This document shows, piece by piece, positions 1 through 6,564 of a DNA stretch of 12,238 bases. Numbering within the stretch: the stretch's first letter is position 1; each line of letters opens with the position of its first letter. The DNA comes from Bacteroidales bacterium (GTDB taxonomy: Bacteria > Bacteroidota > Bacteroidia > Bacteroidales > UBA1556), in contig JAOZKO010000058.1 of NCBI GenBank assembly GCA_029935325.1, positions 1 through 12,238 on the forward strand. Reading direction: 5' to 3'. Under the pieces are notes generated by a model. It had not been told where the DNA came from and made no database searches. It saw nothing but the letters and a program-made list of their open reading frames with translations. Made by a program: the position numbers and the translations under genes.

Positions 1-2
1 TC

Positions 3-71
3 CCGGACACCTGGGGTGAGGACAGCCCCTGGATGCGCCTCTTCCGCAACGCTCGGGCCTGGGTCGGCTAG
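3..71 (+). CDS. 3' tail of an unidentified gene from a high-GC genome (foreign fragment)
   Basis: This frame is open from the left edge and reads PDTWGEDSPWMRLFRNARAW followed by V-G and a TAG stop at 69-71. Twenty of its 22 sense codons end in G or C, unlike everything after base 150. The peptide looks like the C-terminus of a real protein but is too short to identify. It converges on a second high-GC tail whose stop begins 9 bases further on, a typical tail-to-tail arrangement in a compact genome. I infer that it comes from a different organism and was joined to this contig artificially. Confidence 0.45.
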   Translation, partial: PDTWGEDSPWMRLFRNARAWVG

Positions 72-80
72 TATCGGCCC

Positions 81-150
81 TCAGTTGAAGACGATGACGT
101 CGGCCTCGAGCGTCTTCTCCTCGGACATGATCATCCCCGTCACCAGGATG
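81..150 (-). CDS. 3' tail of a second unidentified high-GC gene (foreign fragment)
   Basis: Read on the minus strand, the frame runs from the junction near base 150 down to a TGA stop at 83-81. It encodes ILVTGMIMSEEKTLEADVIV followed by F-N. All 22 sense codons end in G or C, which is strong evidence of coding sequence from a GC-rich genome. The protein is not recognised. The 5' part is missing because the fragment stops where the AT-rich sequence begins. The plus-strand reading of the same bases, which would extend the histidine kinase frame leftwards, gives low-complexity, non-kinase residues and is a shadow. Confidence 0.45.
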
Positions 151-1212
151 ATTGATAATCCTGAATATGCTTATACACAAATCGACAGTTTGGTGAATTT
201 AGAATTGCAAAACAATAATATTTATGCAAAATTCAAATTCAATATATTTAACCAAAAAGGAAGCTACTTTCTTTTCGATGATCCCACAATAAATAAAGAT
301 AAATATCTAGAAAAAGCTTATGCCTTCCCTTTTATTTCTAATGTTGTAAATCAGCAGTTTTATCTAATGATAGTTTTCCCAAAAGAGAAAGCCTACCTAC
401 TAAAAGAAATGGGGTTGATGTTGTTTATGTCAATTATAATTATCCTATCAGTAATTTACCTTTTCACCTATAGTATTACTACCATAATCAGACAAAGCAA
501 GCTTTCAGACCTTAAAAATGATTTTGTTAATAATATGACACATGAGTTTAAGACTCCTATTTCAACAATTTCGCTAGCTTGTCAAGCATTACAAGATGAA
601 GATATAAATACAACTCCTGAATTGTACGAAAGCTATATTTCAATTATTAACGACGAAAACCAGAGATTAGGGGGTATGGCAGAAAAAATACTTCAATCAG
701 CAATTATTGATAAAGGTGAATTGCTATTAAAGAATACATGGGTGAATGTACATGAAATAATAAATGAGCTTATACGAAGTAATGAGATGATGCTTCAGCA
801 AAAAGGTGGAGAACTTAGCCTAAACTTAGAGGCGCAATACTTTATTATTAATGCGGATCAAATGCACCTCACAAATTTAATATACAATCTATTGGATAAT
901 GCCAATAAATACACTCTGCACAAGCCTAAAATAGTAATAAGTACAAAAAATGATGGAGATTGCCTGATGATTGCGGTTAAGGATAATGGTATGGGTATTT
1001 CGAAAACAAATCAAAAGAAAATATTTGATAAATTATATAGAGTCCCCACAGGGAATGTGCATAATGTCAAAGGCTTTGGCCTTGGACTAAATTATGTTAA
1101 GGCTGTGGTAGATAAGCACAAAGGCTCTGTCAGCTTAGAAAGTCAGCTGCAAAAGGGAACAACTTTTTACGTGCGCTTACCAATTGATTTTTTGAAAACT
1201 ACATGTAAATAA
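151..1212 (+). CDS. Sensor histidine kinase, 5'-truncated (RprX-like partner of the next gene)
   Basis: Membrane sensor kinase that autophosphorylates on His and passes the phosphate to the regulator encoded 7 bases downstream. Residue numbers here count from the in-frame ATG at base 16, which lies in the foreign segment; genuine kinase sequence begins about residue 46. In order there are the remains of an extracytoplasmic sensor domain (46-130), a membrane helix (about 132-156), and a HisKA H-box with H176 in THEFKTP. The HATPase domain follows, with an N-box (N287, N291, D294-N295), G1 box DNGMGIS at 323 and G2 box GFGLGL at 353-358. Full-length relatives in Bacteroidota are roughly 500 residues or more with a second, N-terminal membrane helix, so the start and first helix are lost at the join. 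No true start codon is present here. Signal unknown. Confidence 0.9.
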   Translation: MDNPEYAYTQIDSLVNLELQNNNIYAKFKFNIFNQKGSYFLFDDPTINKDKYLEKAYAFPFISNVVNQQFYLMIVFPKEKAYLLKEMGLMLFMSIIIILSVIYLFTYSITTIIRQSKLSDLKNDFVNNMTHEFKTPISTISLACQALQDEDINTTPELYESYISIINDENQRLGGMAEKILQSAIIDKGELLLKNTWVNVHEIINELIRSNEMMLQQKGGELSLNLEAQYFIINADQMHLTNLIYNLLDNANKYTLHKPKIVISTKNDGDCLMIAVKDNGMGISKTNQKKIFDKLYRVPTGNVHNVKGFGLGLNYVKAVVDKHKGSVSLESQLQKGTTFYVRLPIDFLKTTCK

Positions 1213-1219
1213 TATAAAT

Positions 1220-1915
1220 ATGGAAAATTTAAAGATTTTATTAGCAGAAGATGACCCAAATTTGGGAAAAATACTAAAATCGTATTTAGAAGCCAAAGGC
1301 TTTTCAGTAGATTTATTTCCCAATGGAGAGGATGCTTTATTGGGTTTTCATAAAAAAAGCAATTATGAAATGCTTGTGCTTGACGTGATGATGCCTGTTA
1401 TGGATGGGTTTACTCTTGCTAGCAATGTTCGCAAAACAGATAAACTGATTCCTATTCTTTTTCTAACGGCAAAATCCCTAGAGGAGGATAAACTCAAAGG
1501 ATTTGAAATTGGTGGTGATGATTATATTACAAAGCCATTTAATATGGAATTGCTTTTGGCAAGAATGAATGCAATTCTACGCAGAAGTGGAAAATTTGAT
1601 GAAGATGATGATCAGAGAATTGAGTTCGAAATTGGCAAGTATAAGTATAATTACGAGCATCAGAAATTAAGTTGCTGCGATACTGAGCAGAAGCTTACAA
1701 GCAAAGAAGCCGAATTATTGAAAATGCTTTGTGAGCATGAGAATGAAACTCTTGACCGTCGTGTGGCACTCAATAAAATATGGAAAGATGATAGCTATTT
1801 CAATGCTAGAAGCATGGATGTTTATATTACTAAGCTTCGAAAGTATTTAAAGGGAGACGATACAATTCAGATTATTAATGTCCATGGAATAGGATTTAAA
1901 TTACTTACTCGATAG
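1220..1915 (+). CDS. rprY: OmpR-family response regulator, RprY-like
   Basis: Cytoplasmic DNA-binding response regulator of 231 residues, the usual length for the family. The receiver domain (1-123) has the acidic pair D11-D12, phospho-acceptor D55 in VLDVMMP, T83 and K105 in YITKPF. A C-terminal winged-helix DNA-binding domain (about 130-231) ends in the typical VHGIGFKLL. The sequence resembles Bacteroides RprY more than PhoB or OmpR (recognition from memory; the symbol is by family). It starts 7 bases after the kinase stop, so the two genes are surely co-transcribed and form a cognate pair. Target genes cannot be read from the sequence. The nearest candidates, the acyltransferase and outer-membrane protein genes, are envelope-related, but a link is only a guess. 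Confidence 0.93.
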   Translation: MENLKILLAEDDPNLGKILKSYLEAKGFSVDLFPNGEDALLGFHKKSNYEMLVLDVMMPVMDGFTLASNVRKTDKLIPILFLTAKSLEEDKLKGFEIGGDDYITKPFNMELLLARMNAILRRSGKFDEDDDQRIEFEIGKYKYNYEHQKLSCCDTEQKLTSKEAELLKMLCEHENETLDRRVALNKIWKDDSYFNARSMDVYITKLRKYLKGDDTIQIINVHGIGFKLLTR

Positions 1916-1929
1916 ATTATACAAATCTA
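1913..1929. repeat. 6-bp inverted repeat spanning both convergent stop codons
   Basis: TAGATT, a 5-base loop and AATCTA form a perfect palindrome. Its left arm starts with the regulator's TAG stop and its right arm ends with the complement of the acyltransferase's TAG stop. There is no T-tract, so it is at best a weak bidirectional terminator and may be coincidence. Confidence 0.3.
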
Positions 1930-2847
1930 CTTCTGGTGTTTCCAAAAGTCGTAATAGTTAAACCATTGTAAGGGATATGCTTTTAAGATTATTTCTATAT
2001 TATTAATATAGGTTTTTAGAATTTCTTTTATTTGTTGGTCTCTAAGCTTTGGATTGCCAATATTCTTATATATCTGAGGTTTAGTTGCAAAGAAATGATA
2101 ATGTGTTGCGTTTTCTTTCACTGCAGACACAAAGCAAATAGGCACATCAAATTTCATAGCCATATAAAACGGACCTGAAGGAAAAGCTGCTTTCTCATTA
2201 AAGAAATCGAAATAGAAATGCTTGGCATTGCCAATAAATCTGTCACCATGCATTGCCACAAACTCATTTCTTGCAAAAGCATCTTTTATTAATATAAGAT
2301 GCGACATATCCTCCTTTATTGGAATAATATTTAGCTTCTTTTGTGTAAGTGACCTATCAAGGAGTGCCTTTACCCTCTCGTGCTCTACATCCAGCATCAA
2401 TATATGCACTTTTGTTTTAATGCGCTCCAATAAATGTCCTGCAATTTCCCAGTTTCCAATATGTGCTCCTACTAATAATCCTCCCTTTTGATTCTGTACC
2501 AAATCAAGCAGATTATCCTCTCCATCAAAATTATAAGTAAATTTAGTTTTAATACCTGACATTAAAGCAATTTTGTCAAGTAATACCTGTCCGAAGATAT
2601 AGAAATTTTTAATAATAGAAACCAAAGACTTTAATATAGAGTATGAATGTATTTTGCGAAAATACCAATACTGATTTTTACTAGCCTTTGGGGCAAATAA
2701 TGCAAAATAAACCACCACAAAACGTAAGAAGAAATAAGCAAAACCTAAGCCTAGTTTTTTTAATAATAATATAAAAAACCAATACCCAAAATGCCCACCT
2801 CTAGTCTTGCCTTGCCAGTTTTTCTTATTTTTAACCGATTTACTCAT
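1927..2847 (-). CDS. LpxL/HtrB-like lysophospholipid / lipid A acyltransferase family protein
   Basis: Predicted inner-membrane acyltransferase moving an acyl chain, usually from acyl-ACP, onto a lipid or amino-lipid acceptor. With the start at 2847 (MSKSVKNKKNWQGKTRGG) it has 306 residues, normal for the family. A hydrophobic N-terminal segment (about 20-53) is followed by the catalytic HX4E motif, H129 to E134 in AHIGNWE, and a later conserved block MHGDRF that fits the family. A longer frame begins at a GTG at 2898, but that codon lies inside a terminator hairpin and the extra residues look unlike the family, so the ATG at 2847 is preferred. The gene just upstream is an acyl carrier protein, a likely acyl donor. 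The real acceptor (lipid A, aminolipid or aryl polyene-type product) is unknown. Confidence 0.85.
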   Translation of the reverse strand: MSKSVKNKKNWQGKTRGGHFGYWFFILLLKKLGLGFAYFFLRFVVVYFALFAPKASKNQYWYFRKIHSYSILKSLVSIIKNFYIFGQVLLDKIALMSGIKTKFTYNFDGEDNLLDLVQNQKGGLLVGAHIGNWEIAGHLLERIKTKVHILMLDVEHERVKALLDRSLTQKKLNIIPIKEDMSHLILIKDAFARNEFVAMHGDRFIGNAKHFYFDFFNEKAAFPSGPFYMAMKFDVPICFVSAVKENATHYHFFATKPQIYKNIGNPKLRDQQIKEILKTYINNIEIILKAYPLQWFNYYDFWKHQK

Positions 2848-2874
2848 TACTATTATTAACTCAAATTTTGGATT

Positions 2875-2902
2875 AAACAAAAGGCAGTGAATAATCACTG
2901 CC
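2875..2902 (-). terminator. Intrinsic terminator between the ACP and acyltransferase genes
   Basis: On the minus strand GGCAGTGA, loop TTAT and TCACTGCC form a perfect 8-bp hairpin (2902-2883), directly followed by TTTTGTTT (2882-2875). It lies 29 bases after the ACP stop and 27 bases before the acyltransferase ATG. It should end or attenuate ACP transcripts, leaving the acyltransferase to read-through or a promoter of its own; I see no strong promoter in the remaining 27 bases. Confidence 0.8.
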
Positions 2903-2931
2903 CCAAAACTCTTCTACAAAAAAAATAAGTG

Positions 2932-3183
2932 TTATTTTTCACTTACTTTCTTTTGGACATAAGCATATAAGTCATTTAATGTACGAATGTTTACCATCTC
3001 TTCACTTACTACTTTAAATCCAAATTCCTTTTCTACGATAACAGCAATATCTACAAAGTCAAGACTTTCAATATCTAAATCTTCTTTCAATAAAGCATCA
3101 GCAACAAGCTGGTCTTCTTCCAACTCGAATTCATCAATTAAGAACTCGTTTATTATATCTTTTATTTCAGCACTTATTTCCAT
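2932..3183 (-). CDS. Acyl carrier protein (specialised, non-FabD-cluster type)
   Basis: Small acidic protein of 83 residues with the four-helix ACP pattern. The phosphopantetheine attachment serine is S40 in DIESLDFVD. The residue before it is Glu rather than the usual Asp of the DSL motif, and the following FVDIAVIVEKEFGFKV resembles ACPs of Bacteroidota aryl-polyene or flexirubin-type and lipid-modification clusters more than the housekeeping AcpP (from memory). It carries acyl intermediates as thioesters in the cytoplasm. The next gene downstream on the same strand encodes an LpxL-like acyltransferase, so this ACP may supply its acyl donor. No ketosynthase, reductase or dehydratase gene is in the window, so chain synthesis must occur elsewhere. 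A good promoter lies just upstream. Confidence 0.93.
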   Translation of the reverse strand: MEISAEIKDIINEFLIDEFELEEDQLVADALLKEDLDIESLDFVDIAVIVEKEFGFKVVSEEMVNIRTLNDLYAYVQKKVSEK

Positions 3184-3205
3184 AAATCATCTAATTTTCA
3201 GACTG

Positions 3206-3232
3206 CAAAAGTATAAAAATTTTTATTGTCAA
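3206..3232 (-). promoter_or_regulatory. Bacteroidota-type promoter for the ACP gene
   Basis: On the minus strand the -7 box TACTTTTG (3213-3206) matches TAnnTTTG exactly. A TTG (3232-3230) lies 16 bases upstream of it, slightly short of the 17-23 usually described. The -7 box ends 22 bases before the ATG, implying a very short leader. Confidence 0.6.
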
Positions 3233-3507
3233 TTTCTCTTTTTATCATTACCCATTATCCTCATTAATAAAAAGATATCTGAGCACATAACAAGTTGTTT
3301 AACTATGCATTATATTTATTATGAATAATTCTCCCTATAATAAGGAATAAGCTTTCCTGCATCCACAAAATCTAAAATGGATAAAAATACAGCTTGTATT
3401 TTAAAAAGACTATGCTCAGTTAAAGGTTACACTTATTAATCAAATACAAAATAAAACCAAGGAACTGGTATTAATATTCACCTTATCATTGATTTTCAAA
3501 TAATTAA

Positions 3508-3540
3508 TTGTAGAATACTAAGTATATATATTTATATTTG
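3508..3540 (+). promoter_or_regulatory. Bacteroidota-type promoter for the outer-membrane protein gene
   Basis: TATATTTG at 3533-3540 matches the -7 consensus TAnnTTTG exactly, with a TTG at 3508-3510 and a 22-base spacer. The -7 box ends 66 bases before the ATG, giving a leader of about 60 bases, AT-rich and without a Shine-Dalgarno sequence. Confidence 0.6.
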
Positions 3541-3606
3541 TCAAATTATTATTAGTGTTTTAATTTGAACAAACTAATTTATTAAGTCTAAAAATTATTA
3601 AAACAT

Positions 3607-4389
3607 ATGAAGAAGAAATTATTTTTATTTATTTTATCCTTTGCCTTTATTAGCACATCTACTGTTGCAAATGCAAACCATAATTATAATGATTTACTAT
3701 ATGGTAATTTTGATGGCGGTGAGTTTGGCATTAACAAAAAGAGAAAGAGAAAACGCTTTAAAGCTGGTAGCTCAAGAAATATGTATAAAAAGGGGGTCCA
3801 ATTTATCTCTTTAGGATATGGATATCCAAATATGTCGGTTCCACGAATGATGGCAACATCTAAAACGTATATTTTTGAAACAGATACTGATTTCTATACG
3901 GATGTTAATAATAAATCTTTGGGAGTTTTGCATTTCCGCTATGAGTATGCAGTATGGAATCATTTCTCTATGAGTTTCCGCTCAAATATATCAAACTATG
4001 ATGTGTCTTGGGAATATAAATACACAACATTTGATATTAACGGTAATGAAGTAATAACACCTATTAAATCTGGTTATAAGGGTATGGCTTTAGATATAAT
4101 AATTCGCTTTGACTGGCATTTTTACAAAACCCAAAAGATTGATATATATACAGGTATGGGAGCAGGCTATGGCTATAATACTGAAACATATTATAGTAGT
4201 GATAAGGAGATTGCCAAGGATCCTAATGAAGATTTAGCTACAATTAACTTCCCACTTGCCGTTGATGGTACAACAGGAATACGATATTTCTTTAATGATT
4301 ATATTGCCGCTTATGTAGAAATTGGATATACTCAATCAATTGTGCAAATGGGTGTTACTTTTAGATTTGCTAAGAGAAAAAGCAAATAG
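3607..4389 (+). CDS. Secreted, probable outer-membrane beta-barrel protein of unknown function
   Basis: A protein of 260 residues with a clear Sec signal peptide: KKK, a hydrophobic core, and a likely cut after A23 in VANA|NHN. The mature part has alternating short stretches rich in aromatics and glycine (for example FISLGYGYP, LGVLHFRYEY, FSMSFRSN, GAGYGYN, AAYVEIGYT, MGVTFRF), the pattern of an 8- to 10-stranded barrel. The last strand is followed by a short basic tail, AKRKSK, so the usual terminal aromatic is not at the very end. A strongly basic run KKRKRKRFK (44-52) sits just after the signal peptide, before the first strand. It has its own promoter and appears monocistronic. It could be an OmpW/porin-like channel or an adhesin-type barrel; no specific family is recognised. 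Confidence 0.8.
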   Translation: MKKKLFLFILSFAFISTSTVANANHNYNDLLYGNFDGGEFGINKKRKRKRFKAGSSRNMYKKGVQFISLGYGYPNMSVPRMMATSKTYIFETDTDFYTDVNNKSLGVLHFRYEYAVWNHFSMSFRSNISNYDVSWEYKYTTFDINGNEVITPIKSGYKGMALDIIIRFDWHFYKTQKIDIYTGMGAGYGYNTETYYSSDKEIAKDPNEDLATINFPLAVDGTTGIRYFFNDYIAAYVEIGYTQSIVQMGVTFRFAKRKSK

Positions 4390-4492
4390 AATTTATAATG
4401 ATTGAAATCGTATATAGTGTATTAATAATCTGATATATATATATGTTTTATAGCTTTCTAAATATTAAATGCATTACTGAAGAAAAAAGGCC

Positions 4493-4500
4493 TAATTTTG
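4493..4500 (+). promoter_or_regulatory. Putative -7 promoter element for the nusB operon
   Basis: TAATTTTG fits TAnnTTTG and lies 52 bases upstream of the nusB ATG, preceded by AAAAAAGGCC. No TTG is present at the expected upstream distance, so the match rests on the -7 box alone. The rest of the 163-bp gap after the outer-membrane protein gene is AT-rich, contains a short TA repeat at about 4434-4443, and shows no obvious terminator. Confidence 0.45.
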
Positions 4501-4552
4501 CATCTTCAATACTAATAATGTTTTTTTTTAGAATTTTATAAATGTTCTTTAT

Positions 4553-5515
4553 ATGTTAAACAGGAGACAACTAAGAATCAAAGCCTTGCAGGCAGTTTAT
4601 GCACACTTCCAATCTGGAAGCGACAATTTAGCACGAACAGAAAAGCAACTGATTTCCAATTTAGATAGACTTTACGACCTCTATATTTATCAAATTTCAT
4701 TATTAGCAGCAATCCGTGATTTTGCGGAGGAGTCGCTTATTACATCCAAAGGAAAATATATCCCCACTGAAGAAGATTTAAACCCCAATACACGATTTAT
4801 TGACAATAGATTTTTGCAGCAAATTAGTGCAAATAGGGATTTTAGAAGAAAAGAGGACGCCCTAAAAATTAATTGGTCTGGAGCCGAAGAAATTATTAGA
4901 AAAATAGTTAAGAATTTTCGTGCCAGTGATGATTTTGCTAAATATATGAAGCGCGAAAAAGATAATTACGATTTAGATAGAGAAATTGTACTGAGTTTGA
5001 TTCGTAACCATATTATTACAAATGATGTTTTACGTTCACATTTTGAGGAAATTAACTCTATGTGGAGTGAAGATTTCTATATGTCGTTAGCAATGGTAAA
5101 CCTTACCATTCATGGATATCTTGAAAAGAAAGATATTGAGACTCAACTGCCTACTTTATTTAAAGGGCAGACTCCATTAAAAGCTTCGGAAGACAAAGTT
5201 TTTCTTATTGATTTAATTCGCAATACAATTATCAATAAAGAAAAATACGATAAAATAATTGACGAAAAGGCCACTAATTGGGAGTTTGATCGTATTGCTA
5301 CCATGGACTTAATATTATTACGAATGGGAATGGCTGAAATTTTTGAATTTCCGTCGATTCCCCTTAAAGTTACTCTCAATGAAATGATAGAACTTGCTAA
5401 ACATTTTAGCTCTCCACGAAGCAGTGTATTTATCAATGGTTTATTGGACAGAACTATCGCAGAAGGACTTAAAAACAAAATAGTTGTAAAGAAAGGCCGC
5501 GGTTTAGTGAGCTAA
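4553..5515 (+). CDS. nusB: Transcription antitermination protein NusB, long Bacteroidota form
   Basis: RNA-binding factor that, with NusE (ribosomal protein S10), supports antitermination in rRNA operons. At 320 residues it is more than twice the ~139 of E. coli NusB. The first helix (LNRRQLRIKALQAVYAHFQ, 2-20) matches the NusB N-terminus. The rest of the fold comes only from about residue 216: FLIDLIRNTI, RIATMDLILLRMGMAEIFEF, then the signature IPLKVTLNEMIELAKHFSS and the final FINGLLDR. Between them is an insertion of roughly 170 charged residues, which I recall as usual for this phylum. The start is fixed by the family N-terminus MLNRR. The next gene begins 23 bases downstream, so nusB likely heads a three-gene operon; in many Bacteroidota yajC or coaE follows instead (from memory). 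Confidence 0.93.
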   Translation: MLNRRQLRIKALQAVYAHFQSGSDNLARTEKQLISNLDRLYDLYIYQISLLAAIRDFAEESLITSKGKYIPTEEDLNPNTRFIDNRFLQQISANRDFRRKEDALKINWSGAEEIIRKIVKNFRASDDFAKYMKREKDNYDLDREIVLSLIRNHIITNDVLRSHFEEINSMWSEDFYMSLAMVNLTIHGYLEKKDIETQLPTLFKGQTPLKASEDKVFLIDLIRNTIINKEKYDKIIDEKATNWEFDRIATMDLILLRMGMAEIFEFPSIPLKVTLNEMIELAKHFSSPRSSVFINGLLDRTIAEGLKNKIVVKKGRGLVS

Positions 5516-5538
5516 TATTTAATGCTTCTCCCTAAATT

Positions 5539-6564
5539 ATGGAAACAGAAAATACAAATCGGTTAAGGCATTACAATATTCCTATTTTCATGCCTGAAAG
5601 AGCATGCCCTTTTCAATGTATTTTCTGCGACCAACAAAAAATTACTTCACAATTAATTCCCCCTAATGCTGAGGATATAATACAAAGTATTAATATGCAT
5701 CTCGAAACAATTCCCCATAATAATTCTAAAGTATTAATTGCATTTTTTGGCGGAACATTCACTGGTATTTCTTTAAAAGAACAAACTGAATATTTGCAAT
5801 TAGTACAACCATATATTAAATCTGGTAGAGTGAATGGCATTAGAATTTCAACTCGCCCAGACTATATAAATCAGAAAAACTTAGATTTACTAAAGGCAAA
5901 TAATGTTACACATATTGAGCTTGGAGCACAATCTCTAGTAGATAAAGTCCTCGAATTAAGTCAACGAGGACACACATATGCTGATGTGGTGGAGGCATCT
6001 AAGCTAATTATTGAAAACGGTTTTGTGCTAGGATTGCAAATGATGTTAGGCCTGCCTGGTGATCACTGGGAATATGCTTTGCTAACAGCCGGAAGAATAA
6101 TTGAGCTAAAGGCCGAAGAAACAAGGATTTATCCTAGTTTGGTAATTAGGGGAACGGCATTAGAAAAGATCATGCTCAAGGGTAATTATACTCCTATGAC
6201 CACAGATGATGCTGTATTTCAATCTGCAATTCTATACCAACTGTTTCAAAAGCATAATGTCAAAGTTCTGAGAATGGGACTTTATACTTCTGTTGATTTA
6301 GAAGATGATATTGTTGCTGGCCCAGATACACGCCATTTCAAAGAGAAAGTAATGACTTATATCTGGAAGCAGATTTTAGAACAGCAAATTGATAAGTCGA
6401 AAAAAACAAATTGCATAGATATATATATAGCCCCAAACCAATTGAATTTTGCTGTTGGCTATTTAGCAACTAATCGAAAGTTATTATTGGAAGTATTTCC
6501 ACAAGTAAACTTCAAGACCGATGCAGAACTAACTGATTATATGTGTTATGTTGATTATAGTTGA
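5539..6564 (+). CDS. Radical SAM protein, Elp3/YhcC-like without acetyltransferase domain
   Basis: A 341-residue radical SAM enzyme. The 4Fe-4S motif CX3CX2C is complete: C23, C27, C30 in ERACPFQCIFC. Other core motifs are FFGGTF (69-74, the SAM-binding GGT region), STRPD (104-108), ELGAQS (127-132) and LGLPGD (170-175), the order seen in Elp3 and coproporphyrinogen-oxidase-like families. The C-terminal region is of the radical-SAM C-terminal type, and there is no GNAT acetyltransferase domain, so this is not a full tRNA-modifying Elp3. Related proteins are common in Firmicutes and Bacteroidota; the substrate is unknown to me. It lies 23 bases after nusB and its last 17 bases overlap the next gene, implying co-transcription and coupled translation. 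Confidence 0.88.
   Translation: METENTNRLRHYNIPIFMPERACPFQCIFCDQQKITSQLIPPNAEDIIQSINMHLETIPHNNSKVLIAFFGGTFTGISLKEQTEYLQLVQPYIKSGRVNGIRISTRPDYINQKNLDLLKANNVTHIELGAQSLVDKVLELSQRGHTYADVVEASKLIIENGFVLGLQMMLGLPGDHWEYALLTAGRIIELKAEETRIYPSLVIRGTALEKIMLKGNYTPMTTDDAVFQSAILYQLFQKHNVKVLRMGLYTSVDLEDDIVAGPDTRHFKEKVMTYIWKQILEQQIDKSKKTNCIDIYIAPNQLNFAVGYLATNRKLLLEVFPQVNFKTDAELTDYMCYVDYS

Larger units (their letters stand above)
1..150. other. GC-rich foreign segment, probable chimeric join at about base 150
   Basis: The first ~150 bases are clearly GC-rich, while the following kilobases are AT-rich. The change is sharp, at about 145-152, and falls inside what should be the periplasmic sensor domain of a histidine kinase. 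Both reading frames in the segment show high-GC codon use and neither continues past the junction. A natural transfer event cannot be excluded, but an assembly or library chimera explains the data more simply. Confidence 0.75.
3184..3606. other. 423-bp divergent intergenic region
   Basis: This AT-rich stretch separates the minus-strand ACP gene from the plus-strand outer-membrane protein gene. It holds one recognisable promoter at each end. Between about 3240 and 3500 I find no credible coding frame, tRNA-like sequence, long inverted repeat or riboswitch-like core. Its length leaves room for regulator binding sites, but none is evident by eye. Confidence 0.6.

Noticed and set aside
16..150. 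N-terminal 45 residues of the kinase frame, starting at the ATG at 16
   Set aside because: They lie in the GC-rich foreign segment, resemble no sensor domain, and better coding frames exist there in other frames.
2222..2491. Plus-strand 89-codon frame opposite the acyltransferase
   Set aside because: Antisense shadow of a well-supported gene, with Ser/Ile/Cys-rich composition and no family features.
2848..2898. Extended N-terminus of the acyltransferase from a GTG
   Set aside because: The GTG is inside a terminator hairpin and the added residues do not fit the family; the ATG at 2847 gives the usual N-terminus.
2987..3328. Plus-strand 113-codon frame opposite the ACP gene
   Set aside because: Antisense shadow; serine/asparagine-rich sequence produced by reading the ACP gene backwards.
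4434..4443. Short TA repeat before nusB as a phase-variable tract
   Set aside because: Only a few TA units, and such runs are expected by chance in DNA this AT-rich.
5143..5478. Minus-strand 111-codon frame opposite nusB
   Set aside because: Shadow of the conserved NusB C-terminal domain.
5613..5840. Minus-strand 75-codon frame opposite the radical SAM gene
   Set aside because: Shadow over the Fe-S motif region, which is clearly coding on the plus strand.
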